NCBI GenBank assembly: GCA_035640455.1 | Contig: DASQWB010000109.1 | Coordinates: 1 to 8,288, forward strand | Reading direction: 5' to 3' | Length of the DNA: 8,288 bases | DNA from: AC-50 sp035640455 | Lineage (GTDB): Bacteria > Actinomycetota > Thermoleophilia > Gaiellales > Gaiellaceae | In this document: positions 1-6,177 of the stretch, in pieces | Numbering within the stretch: the stretch's first letter is position 1 | Layout: the number at the start of each line of letters is the position of its first letter | Position numbers and translations under genes: made by a program | Notes under the pieces: model-generated | What the model was told of the DNA's origin: nothing | The model's database searches: none | What the model saw: only the letters and a program-made list of their open reading frames with translations

Positions 1-2334
1 TCGAACAACATCCTGTCGCCGGCGAACGGGCGCGCGCTCGCCACGCCGACGCAGGACATGGTCCTCGGCGGCTACTTCCTCACCTACTGCGAGCAGGACC
101 TGTCGAAGACGACGGCCGAAGAGCTCGACCCCCGGCCGAAGCGGTTCGCCTCCGAGGAGGGCGTCCAGTTCGCCGTCGAGGCGCAGCAGGTCGGCATCCA
201 GGAGCCGATCGAGTACCGCTGGAACGGTGAGCTCGTGCTCACGACGCCGGGGCGAGTGATCTTCAACGCCGAGGTCGAGCGGGCGCTCCATGACGCGACC
301 GGCGACGGAGACGGAGACGGGGACGGGGACGGGGCGGTGCGCCACGACTTCATCAACCGGACGCTCTCGAAGAAGGAGATGGGCGACTTCATCTCCGAGC
401 TCGTCGACCGCTACGGCGCCCACGCGATCGCGGCTGTCCTCGACACGATCAAGTCGCTCGGGTTCGCCTACGCGACCCAGGGCGGGATCACGATCTCGAA
501 GAACGACATCGTCGTCCCGCAGGACAAGGAGGACATCCTCGCGCAGTTCGAGGACCGCGTCGGCAAGGTCGAGCAGCAGTACACGCGCGGCCTCATCACC
601 GAGGACGAGCGGCACGAGATCATCGTCAACCTCTGGACGGAGGCGACCGAGGCAGTCGCGGAAGCGACGGAGAAGTCGCTCCACGAGCTGAACCCGATCT
701 ACATGATGGCCAACTCCGGGGCGCGCGGGTCCTTCACCCAGATCCGCCAGCTCTCGGGGATGCGTGGCCTGATGGCGAACCCGAAGGGCGAGATCATCGA
801 GCGCCCGATCAAGGCCAACTTCATGGAGGGCCTGTCGGTGCTCGAGTACTTCATTTCGACCCACGGCGCCCGCAAGGGCCTCGCCGACACCGCGCTCCGC
901 ACAGCCGACTCGGGCTATCTGACCCGCCGGCTCGTCGACGTCTCGCAGGACGTGATCATCCGCGAGTACGACTGCGGCACCGACGACCATGTCGTCCTGC
1001 CGCTCGTCACGCCCGACGGCGTCAACCGGAGCCTCGCCGGGCGTGTGCTCGCCGAGGACATCACGGCGCCGCCGGCGAAGAAGGGCGGCCGGCGCGAGAA
1101 GCTGGCCGAGAAGGGCACGGTGCTGTCGAACCCGATGCTCATCGACGTGGCCGAGCGCCTCGGCGACGCGGCTGGCGAGACGACGGTCGGCGTCCGCAGC
1201 GTGCTCAAGTGCCGGAGCGAGTTCGGCGTGTGCCAAGCCTGCTACGGCACCTTCCTCGCGACGGGAAACATGTGCGAGATCGGCGACGCGGTCGGGATCA
1301 TCGCCGCGCAGTCGATCGGCGAGCCCGGGACGCAGCTGACGATGCGGACGTTCCACACGGGCGGCATCGCCGGCGCCGACATCACGCACGGCCTTCCGCG
1401 CGTCGTCGAGATCTTCGAGGCGCGCAACCCGAAGGGCGCGGCGAAGCTCGTGGAGATCGGCGGCAAGGTGCACGTCGAGGAGACCGAGCGCGGACCGAAG
1501 GTGACGATCGACCCGGAAGCGCTCGACGAGAACGGCGAGCCGATCGAGCCGGTCTCGTACCTCCTGCCACGGCGCACCCGGCTGCTCGTGCGCGAGGGCG
1601 ACGTCGTCGAGCCCGGCGACGCGCTCCACGAGGGCTCACGGGCGCCGGCCGACCTGCTGCGGCTGAAGGGGGCGACGCCGACCGAGCTGTACCTCGTCAA
1701 CGAGGTGCAGAAGGTCTACCGCTCGCAGGGCGTCGACATCCACGACAAGCACATCGAGCTGATCGTCCGGCAGATGCTGAAGAAGGTGCGCGTCGAGAAT
1801 CCGGGCGACACCGACCTGCTCCCGGGCCAGCTCGTCGACAAGGTCGTCCTCGAGCGCGAGAACGCCCGCGTCGCCGAGGGCAAGAAGAAGGGCGAGCAGG
1901 CGACGTTCGAGCCGCTCATCCTCGGGATCACCAAGGCGTCGTTGGCGACCGAGTCGTTCCTCTCGGCCGCGTCGTTCCAGGAGACGACGAAGGTGCTGAC
2001 GGACGCCTCGATCGAGGGCAAGGTCGACCGGCTGCTCGGGCTCAAGGAGAACGTCATCATCGGGAAGCTGATCCCGGCGGCGACGGGGCTCAAGCGGTAC
2101 CGGACGATCGAGATTGGCCCCGTCGAGGGCGCGGTCTCGGCCTACGCGAGGCCGGCGACCGAGGAGCAGCTGCTCGCCGCCCTCGAGGAGATCGACTCCG
2201 ACGGCGGGGACGGCTTCGGCTTCGAGGACCTCGACTTCGGCGGCCAGCCCGACCTCAACGACGAGGCGAAGCCGCACGAGGCCGGAGAAGCCGAGGAGAT
2301 CCCAGAGGTCGACTCGCCTCTAGACGAGGGCTAA
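1..2334 (+). CDS. rpoC: DNA-directed RNA polymerase subunit beta' (3' part, 5' end outside window)
   Basis: This is the largest catalytic subunit of RNA polymerase; it carries part of the active centre and the downstream-DNA clamp. The frame is open from base 1, so no start is visible; 777 residues remain (codon n begins at base 3n-2). The first residues, SNNILSPANG, normally follow shortly after the Mg-binding NADFDGD motif, so roughly 500-560 N-terminal residues are missing (estimate). Visible landmarks are the NSGARGS/QIRQLSGMRG segment (about codons 239-258), the bridge helix FISTHGARKGLADTALRTADSG (from codon 284), four zinc-ligand cysteines at codons 325, 404, 411 and 414, and the trigger loop GTQLTMRTFHTGG with Met448, Arg449 and His452. 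The proteobacterial insertion after the trigger loop is absent. The sandwich-barrel-like region (about 515-540) and C-terminal clamp region follow, then an acidic tail. Odd feature: an 11-residue Gly-Asp repeat at codons 101-111. The gene ends in TAA, overlapped by the first small hairpin of a palindromic block. Identity is certain. Confidence 0.98.
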   Translation, partial: SNNILSPANGRALATPTQDMVLGGYFLTYCEQDLSKTTAEELDPRPKRFASEEGVQFAVEAQQVGIQEPIEYRWNGELVLTTPGRVIFNAEVERALHDATGDGDGDGDGDGAVRHDFINRTLSKKEMGDFISELVDRYGAHAIAAVLDTIKSLGFAYATQGGITISKNDIVVPQDKEDILAQFEDRVGKVEQQYTRGLITEDERHEIIVNLWTEATEAVAEATEKSLHELNPIYMMANSGARGSFTQIRQLSGMRGLMANPKGEIIERPIKANFMEGLSVLEYFISTHGARKGLADTALRTADSGYLTRRLVDVSQDVIIREYDCGTDDHVVLPLVTPDGVNRSLAGRVLAEDITAPPAKKGGRREKLAEKGTVLSNPMLIDVAERLGDAAGETTVGVRSVLKCRSEFGVCQACYGTFLATGNMCEIGDAVGIIAAQSIGEPGTQLTMRTFHTGGIAGADITHGLPRVVEIFEARNPKGAAKLVEIGGKVHVEETERGPKVTIDPEALDENGEPIEPVSYLLPRRTRLLVREGDVVEPGDALHEGSRAPADLLRLKGATPTELYLVNEVQKVYRSQGVDIHDKHIELIVRQMLKKVRVENPGDTDLLPGQLVDKVVLERENARVAEGKKKGEQATFEPLILGITKASLATESFLSAASFQETTKVLTDASIEGKVDRLLGLKENVIIGKLIPAATGLKRYRTIEIGPVEGAVSAYARPATEEQLLAALEEIDSDGGDGFGFEDLDFGGQPDLNDEAKPHEAGEAEEIPEVDSPLDEG
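301..333 (+). repeat. Hexanucleotide microsatellite inside rpoC encoding (Gly-Asp)5-Gly
   Basis: Five consecutive 6-bp units of the form GGNGAC (GGCGAC, GGAGAC twice, GGGGAC twice) plus a final GGG encode alternating Gly and Asp at codons 101-111. The repeat sits in a linker between the conserved TTPGRVIFNAEVERAL and HDFINRTLSKKEMGDFI segments, a place where RpoC orthologues vary in length. It looks like replication-slippage expansion of a flexible acidic loop; the frame is kept because the unit is six bases. That it is specific to this lineage is inference. Confidence 0.85.
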
Positions 2335-2427
2335 CGGAGTTAGGCGGGGGAACCTCCCGGTTCCCCCGCACCCCTCCACTGGTCCGCTGCGCGGACAGGC
2401 CGCTTCGCGGCCGGGCTCCCCCGCCTA
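2331..2427. repeat. Compound palindromic block between convergent rpoC and the 2425-3033 gene
   Basis: The stretch is almost wholly self-complementary. A 5-bp stem with a GGA loop (2331-2335/2339-2343) overlaps the rpoC stop. Directly next to it is an 11-bp perfect stem (2344-2354/2359-2369). Two 6-bp stems with 3-nt loops follow (2382-2387/2391-2396 and 2398-2403/2407-2412). In addition 2341-2351 is an exact reverse complement of 2417-2427, which contains the stop codon of the minus-strand gene. The outer 11-bp stem and the 2344-2369 hairpin share bases 2344-2351 and therefore exclude each other. The likely role is a two-way transcription end; it could also be a copy of a dispersed REP-like element. 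Confidence 0.75.
2344..2369. terminator. Strong GC hairpin after rpoC, probable bidirectional terminator without a U-tract
   Basis: Stem GCGGGGGAACC pairs perfectly with GGTTCCCCCGC around a TCCC loop: 11 bp with 9 G-C pairs, starting 9 nt after the rpoC stop. No T-run follows on either strand, so it is not a classical intrinsic terminator. High-GC actinobacteria often have such tailless hairpins at operon ends. It lies between two convergent genes, so it could act in both directions. Termination is inferred from position and structure only. Confidence 0.6.
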
Positions 2428-3033
2428 GAACTCTGACCAGCGCTCGACGTCGTCGGCTGTGCCGAGGTAGATCTCCAGCTCGGCCGGTAGGTACTCCGGG
2501 TAGAGGGCGTACGCCGTCAGGCGGACGTGACCCTCGACGAGCACGAGCCGCGAGCGATCCGGCGACGTGACCGCGATGAGCGGCGGCTGCGGCTCAGGTG
2601 CTCGCAGGCGGGCGGCGATGGGCTCGTGCTCCTCCACGGTCACTCCCGCGACCTCACCCCGACGGATTCGCGCCGCGGCCTCGACGGGGCGGCGGGTGCC
2701 GCCGGAGATGCGGAGCCACCAGTCCCACTTGATGTACCGGATCGCCAGCACCTCCTCCGGCGCGAGGGCCACGAGCGACCAAGTGACCCGCTCCGGGAAG
2801 CCGTCGAAGAGGCCTTCGCGCCGCAGCCAAGCGCGGTACCGATCCAGGAGCCGCTCGCGGTAGCCGCGCTCGCCGGCGTCCTCCAAGTTCGGCGCGCGCA
2901 GAACCGACACCTCGACCTCGTCCTCGGCCAGCAGCTCGAGTAGTCGCGGGCGGTAGCGCGGAGAGTCGAGCTCGCCGCGGAGAAAGGCTGCCACGACCTC
3001 GGCTTCGGGCGCGGGGCGCAAGATTCGCACCAC
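2425..3033 (-). CDS. Uncharacterized protein with ParB/sulfiredoxin-like EGHxRLTAY motif
   Basis: I do not recognise a named family. From the GTG at 3033 the product is 202 aa, soluble, with no signal peptide or membrane segment. The N-terminal half is charged and helical (VVRILRPAPEAEVVAAFLRGELDSPRY; later ERLLDRYRAWLRREGLF). The middle has an aromatic patch, IRYIKWDWWLRISGG. Near the C terminus comes PLIAVTSPDRSRLVLVEGHVRLTAYAL and then LEIYLGTADDVERW. A strand followed by EGH-x-R-x-TAY recalls the GxRR/GHxR turn of ParB-like and sulfiredoxin-fold proteins; this is a resemblance, not an assignment. Start choice: the frame is open back to 3156, but an ATG at 3069 would overlap the start of the divergent gene. 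GTG at 3033 (or 3030) has GAAG 5-8 nt upstream and gives a natural MVRILRP start. The stop TAG lies inside the palindromic block shared with rpoC. Coding status is likely; function is unknown. Confidence 0.75.
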   Translation of the reverse strand: MVRILRPAPEAEVVAAFLRGELDSPRYRPRLLELLAEDEVEVSVLRAPNLEDAGERGYRERLLDRYRAWLRREGLFDGFPERVTWSLVALAPEEVLAIRYIKWDWWLRISGGTRRPVEAAARIRRGEVAGVTVEEHEPIAARLRAPEPQPPLIAVTSPDRSRLVLVEGHVRLTAYALYPEYLPAELEIYLGTADDVERWSEF

Positions 3034-3067
3034 GCGATCTTCGCCATTTCCGTGTCTTCTGGTACAC

Positions 3068-4825
3068 ATGGGCCGGGTCGTGCGCAGGGTCCTCCTCGTC
3101 ATCGCCGCGCTCGCGCTCGTCGCTGCCCTGCCCGGCCGGGCGCGGGCCGACGGCACGGGCTGTGCACCCCTGCCCGCGAAGAAGCCCGTGTGGATCGACT
3201 TCGCGGACGGGTCGGTGCCGTTCTGGCAGGAGTTCGCGAGGCCAGGCGTCGTCGCGGCCGCGTCGAACCTGATCTACCCGCCGAAGCTGCGGGCGGCCGG
3301 CGCGCAGACCGTCTTCTGGGACATGTACCTGAACAACCGGATCGGACAGCCGAGCAAGCCCGTCGACTCGGCGACGGTGATCGCGAAGGCGAACAGGTTG
3401 TTCGACGCCGCCGTCGCGTCCTCGGCGTGCTCGACGCCGTTCATCACCGAGAACGAGCTCTTCGGAGCGAGCCTGCCGACGCCCTGGTCGGCGTCGAACA
3501 CGCAGTACCGCGCGAACGTGCTCCTCTACCTGCGCACGCTCGCGGCGCGCGGCGGGCACCCGTACCTGCTCGTCTCGAGCCGCCCCTACACGGCGGGCGA
3601 GGCCGGCGACTGGTGGCGGCAGGTAGCGGAGGTCTCCGACATCGTGCAGGAGGTCTACTTCCCGGCGCCGGCGATCTACCAGGCCGGGGCGGTCCTCGGC
3701 AACCGCATCCTGCGGAAAGCGTTCCGCCGGGCGATCCTCAGCTACACGCGGATCGGCATCCCGATGTCGAAGCTCGGGATCATGCTCGGCTTCCACACCG
3801 AGCCGCACCAGGGCGGCCGTGAGGGGCTCAAGCCGGCGCAGGCGTGGTTCCGGACGGTGAAGTGGCAGGCGCTCTCGGCGAGGCAGGTCGCGTCCGAGTG
3901 GCGGATCGCGACGATCTGGTCGTGGGGCTGGGCGAACTGGGGCCAGCGCGGCCTGGATCCCGACAAGCCGGCCGCGGCCTGCGTCTACCTCTGGACGCGC
4001 GACCACCGCCTCTGCAACGGGCCGGCGATGGCGGGCCCGGGGTTCATCACCTCGATGACGGAGGGGCAGATCAGGCTGCCGAGCAGCGTCTACTGCGCGG
4101 TGGGGCGGCGACAGATCTCGATGCCCGCCATCTCGCGCCTCAGCGCGCTGACCGGTGACCGGCAGTTGGCGTTCACCGCCCTCTTCGCCCGGACTGTCGA
4201 GAGCGAGCAAGAGCCGGTGAGCGCTGCGGACGTCCTCGCGGCCGAACGGACGGTGATCGCTCAGCGCTTCCGCGGCAGTGCGTTCGCCTATCGCGCCGCC
4301 CTGGCGAAGGCCGGCGCGAACGTGACGATCGCCCGCGGGATCCTCGGGGACGAGCTCCGCCGCGTCCGCATCGAGGCGAACCTCGCCGGCGGGCGTCCGT
4401 CGGCGGCCGCGGTCGCAGCGTTCTACTCGGCGTATCCGGACCTGCTCACCCGTCCCGTGGTCGTGAGCCCGGCGCCGTGGTGGCTTGGCGGGAGCGGACG
4501 GGGGGTCGCGCTCTCGTCGCTCGCTCCGCCGTCGCTCTTCCGGGTGCCGGCCGGCCGGACGAGCATCGTGCGCGCGTTCGACGGCCGCTACCAGGTGCGC
4601 CCGTTGGGACCGGCGATGCTGCTCGGGGCCCTTCCGCTCTCCCGCGCGCGGGCAGGGATCGTCGCCGCCCTCCGCGTCTTCGCCCGCGGCGCCGCCTTCG
4701 AGCGCTGGACGGCCGCGCAGCAGAGCTCGGCTCTCCGCCGCACGATCTGCTCCCGTGACGACCTGCCAACGCCCGCGGCCGTCGACCTCTCGACCTTCCT
4801 GCCCTTCCTCTCGCCGGCCGGCTGA
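3068..4825 (+). CDS. Secreted two-part protein of unknown function (TIM-barrel-like N part, helical SurA-like C part)
   Basis: The product is 585 aa with a clear Sec signal peptide: Arg-rich start, hydrophobic stretch about residues 8-21, and an ARA cleavage site after residue 27. No lipobox Cys is present, so it is exported rather than a lipoprotein. Six cysteines in the mature part could form disulfides. Residues 35-330 are rich in Trp, Tyr and Phe and alternate strand-like and helix-like segments, with ITENELFG (Glu128, Glu130), IMLGFHTEPHQGGREG (from about 239) and TIWSWGWANWG (about 282-292). This is compatible with a glycoside-hydrolase-like barrel, but no catalytic pair can be assigned. 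Residues 357-442 are helical and end in ILGDELRRVRIEANL; then FYSAYP (452) and WWLGGSGRGVALSSLAP (471 on) recall SurA/foldase-type chaperone regions. No good ribosome binding site precedes ATG 3068; GTG 3080 is an alternative that keeps the signal peptide. It stands alone, divergent from the upstream gene and convergent with the cyclase gene. Confidence 0.85.
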   Translation: MGRVVRRVLLVIAALALVAALPGRARADGTGCAPLPAKKPVWIDFADGSVPFWQEFARPGVVAAASNLIYPPKLRAAGAQTVFWDMYLNNRIGQPSKPVDSATVIAKANRLFDAAVASSACSTPFITENELFGASLPTPWSASNTQYRANVLLYLRTLAARGGHPYLLVSSRPYTAGEAGDWWRQVAEVSDIVQEVYFPAPAIYQAGAVLGNRILRKAFRRAILSYTRIGIPMSKLGIMLGFHTEPHQGGREGLKPAQAWFRTVKWQALSARQVASEWRIATIWSWGWANWGQRGLDPDKPAAACVYLWTRDHRLCNGPAMAGPGFITSMTEGQIRLPSSVYCAVGRRQISMPAISRLSALTGDRQLAFTALFARTVESEQEPVSAADVLAAERTVIAQRFRGSAFAYRAALAKAGANVTIARGILGDELRRVRIEANLAGGRPSAAAVAAFYSAYPDLLTRPVVVSPAPWWLGGSGRGVALSSLAPPSLFRVPAGRTSIVRAFDGRYQVRPLGPAMLLGALPLSRARAGIVAALRVFARGAAFERWTAAQQSSALRRTICSRDDLPTPAAVDLSTFLPFLSPAG

Positions 4826-4827
4826 GC

Positions 4828-4841
4828 AGCCCGCCCGGGCT
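4828..4841. terminator. Small hairpin between convergent genes, weak terminator candidate
   Basis: AGCCC and GGGCT form a 5-bp stem around a GCCC loop in the 29-nt gap between two convergent stop codons. No T-run follows on either strand. The position fits a shared transcription end, but the stem is short and could be chance in such GC-rich DNA. Confidence 0.3.
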
Positions 4842-4854
4842 CTCATCCCAAGGT

Positions 4855-5880
4855 TCAGTCGGCCGCGACGACCTGGCCTTTGCCGGCTTCCTTCGCGCGG
4901 TACAGAGCCGCGTCGGTCCGCTCGAAGAGCGCGACACCGTCGTCGCCGGGACGCAGCTCGGCGATGCCGGCGGAGAGGCAGAGCTTCCCGACCTCGGTCA
5001 TCGGGCGCACCGAGACGGCGGCTTGGATCCGCCGGTAGAGCTGGTCGGCGTCGGCCAGCGTCGACTCCGGGAGGATGACGGCGAACTCGTCGCCGCCGAC
5101 ACGACAGGCGACGTCGGCCGACCGGACGGCGTCGCGCACGCGCTCGGCCGCATCCGCGAGCACGGAGTCGCCGGCCAGGTGGCCGATCCGGTCGTTGACC
5201 GCCTTGAAGTCGTCGACGTCGAAGACGATCAGCGCGAGGTTGCGGTCGTACCGCTGCGCCCGCACCACCTCGCGGGCGAGCGTCTCGTGGAAGTAGCGGC
5301 GGTTGTGGAGGCTCGTGAGCGCGTCGAGGTCGGCGAGCTGGCGCGCCTCGCGGTAGCGCCGCGCGTTGTCGATCGCCGGTTCCGCGCGACGCGCGAGCTC
5401 CTCGAGCTCGGCGGCTACGTCGTCGCCGAACGGACGCGACGCCGAGTGGCTGAAGATCGCGACAAATCCGAGTTCACCACCCTCGCCCACGAGCGGCACG
5501 GCGATCCCGGAGTGGATGCGGTCGCCGTTGGGGGACGGGATCGAGACAGAACGCGCCTGCCGCCCGACACGCGGCTCTGCAACTGCCTGGTGCTCGGCTT
5601 CCTCCGTCGACAGGCCACGTGTCGCGACGAGCGGCTTCCCGTTCGGCCCTTCCACCGAGACGAGCGCAGCGTCGACCCCTAGCAGGGAGCCGGCACCCTC
5701 GACCGTCCGTGACAGAACCTCCTCGAGGTCGAGGGACCGAGCGAGCTCGGCTCGCTCGACGGCAGCGGCCAGCTCGCGCGCCGTCGCCTCCAGCCGCCGC
5801 CGACCGGCGCGGAGGAGCGCCGCGAGTCCGACGACGAGCGTGGCGAGCGACGCGGCGGTCGCCGCGAGGATCGTCGTCAC
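4855..5880 (-). CDS. Membrane-anchored GAF-GGDEF diguanylate cyclase
   Basis: Makes the second messenger cyclic di-GMP from two GTP. The product is 341 aa: one N-terminal transmembrane helix (about 4-23), a short charged linker helix (24-48), a GAF-like sensor region (about 50-175, DLEEVLSRTVEGAGSLLGVDAALVSV to the AIDNARRYREA helix), then a GGDEF domain (about 183-341). The GGDEF domain has LTSLHNRR (188-195), FDVDDFKAVND with metal and base ligands at Asp221 and Asn229, Asp238, and an intact GGDEF signature at 262-266. RSAD at 253-256 lies five residues before it, as in the inhibitory I-site, so product feedback is expected. All of this predicts an active enzyme facing the cytoplasm. The GTG start at 5880 is supported by GGGGGAG 8 nt upstream. 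It is transcribed away from rpsL, with a dyad and -10-like box upstream. The GAF ligand cannot be told from sequence. No EAL or HD-GYP partner lies in the window. Confidence 0.95.
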   Translation of the reverse strand: MTTILAATAASLATLVVGLAALLRAGRRRLEATARELAAAVERAELARSLDLEEVLSRTVEGAGSLLGVDAALVSVEGPNGKPLVATRGLSTEEAEHQAVAEPRVGRQARSVSIPSPNGDRIHSGIAVPLVGEGGELGFVAIFSHSASRPFGDDVAAELEELARRAEPAIDNARRYREARQLADLDALTSLHNRRYFHETLAREVVRAQRYDRNLALIVFDVDDFKAVNDRIGHLAGDSVLADAAERVRDAVRSADVACRVGGDEFAVILPESTLADADQLYRRIQAAVSVRPMTEVGKLCLSAGIAELRPGDDGVALFERTDAALYRAKEAGKGQVVAAD

Positions 5881-5888
5881 GACGAGTG

Positions 5889-5895
5889 CTCCCCC
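5889..5895 (-). promoter_or_regulatory. Ribosome binding site of the diguanylate cyclase gene
   Basis: On the minus strand GGGGGAG precedes the GTG at 5880 by 8 nt. This is the best Shine-Dalgarno match near this end of the frame and fixes the non-ATG start. Confidence 0.7.
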
Positions 5896-5957
5896 GAGCT
5901 GGATGGACCTGCAGACATGACTTCCCGTTGGGCCGCTTCCGGGACGGTGCCTCAGGA

Positions 5958-5971
5958 CTCACTGTAGTGAG
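5958..5971 (-). promoter_or_regulatory. Operator-like 14-bp dyad overlapping a -10-like box upstream of the cyclase gene
   Basis: CTCACT-GT-AGTGAG is a perfect 6-bp inverted repeat with a 2-bp centre, starting 77 bp upstream of the GTG at 5880. Read on the minus strand its middle contains TACAGT (5961-5966), a fair sigma-A -10 match. No good -35 lies 16-18 bp upstream of it. A dimeric repressor or activator site over a weak promoter is a reasonable reading, but only the dyad itself is directly seen. Confidence 0.4.
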
Positions 5972-6081
5972 CGAAATCCGGCCTGGGTATGCTTTTCAAC
6001 GGCTAAAAAGCCGCTCAAGACGGCGCACAGAGAGCCAGGCCAAAGCCGCCGGAGACGCAATGGCCATGCGGTTTTCGCCGT

Positions 6082-6110
6082 TTGACGGGCCTCACGAGCT
6101 TCGCTACCAT
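6082..6110 (+). promoter_or_regulatory. Sigma-A-type promoter of the rpsL-rpsG-fusA operon
   Basis: TTGACG (6082-6087) and TACCAT (6105-6110) are separated by exactly 17 nt, matching the housekeeping consensus TTGACA-17-TATAAT at five and four of six positions. The expected start of transcription is about 6117, giving a leader of about 60 nt before the rpsL ATG. It lies where a str-operon promoter is needed, because the gene upstream points the other way. Confidence 0.75.
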
Positions 6111-6157
6111 GCCCGCCGCGGTTGGCGAGGCCGAGCGCCCGCCGACCGTTGTTGTGT

Positions 6158-6174
6158 GGAAGGACATATAGGAG
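6158..6174 (+). promoter_or_regulatory. Two candidate ribosome binding sites of rpsL
   Basis: GGAAGGA (6158-6164) lies 13 nt before the ATG at 6178, and AGGAG (6170-6174) only 3 nt before it. Both spacings are outside the usual 5-9 nt, although the start itself is certain from the conserved MPTVNQLVRKGR N terminus. Which site is used cannot be told from the sequence. Confidence 0.5.
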
Positions 6175-6177
6175 CGC

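Larger units (their letters stand above)
5881..6177. other. Divergent intergenic region between the diguanylate cyclase gene and rpsL
   Basis: 297 bases with no credible gene. It holds the cyclase ribosome binding site (5889-5895), a 14-bp dyad (5958-5971), a 5-bp hairpin with an AAAA loop (6000-6004/6009-6013, no T-run), a strong rpsL promoter (6082-6110) and a roughly 60-nt rpsL leader. It is locally less GC-rich than the genes around 5990-6020. Short frames here, such as the one opened by the ATG at 5917 (16 codons), have no support. Confidence 0.8.

Noticed and set aside
1209..2570. 453-codon plus-strand frame overlapping the end of rpoC
   Set aside because: Arg/Ala/Asp-rich shadow of rpoC in the +2 register; it crosses the palindromic spacer and shows no family features.
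3021..3040. Imperfect dyad AGATTCGC / GCGATCT at the start of the minus-strand gene
   Set aside because: It needs a bulge to pair and lies within or at the edge of the coding start; weak enough to be chance.
3034..3156. N-terminal extension of the 2425-3033 gene to the in-frame start at 3156
   Set aside because: It would overlap the signal-peptide coding part of the divergent gene by almost 90 bp, and the added residues are Arg/Thr/Ala-rich without conserved character.
2654..4846. Very long open frame (730 codons) on the minus strand
   Set aside because: It lies opposite the signal-peptide protein at 3068-4825 and runs into another frame of the 2425-3033 gene. Its translation is low-complexity Arg/Ala/Gly, typical of an antisense frame in GC-rich DNA.
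5917..5967. Small plus-strand frame of 16 codons in the cyclase/rpsL spacer
   Set aside because: No ribosome binding site, very short, and upstream of the mapped-by-motif rpsL promoter.
6000..6013. Hairpin CGGCT-AAAA-AGCCG as a terminator
   Set aside because: Only 5 bp, no T-run on either strand, and it lies between divergent genes, where no terminator is needed.
6166..6171. TATAGG as a second -10 box just before rpsL
   Set aside because: No -35 at proper distance; it overlaps the probable ribosome binding site and would leave almost no leader.
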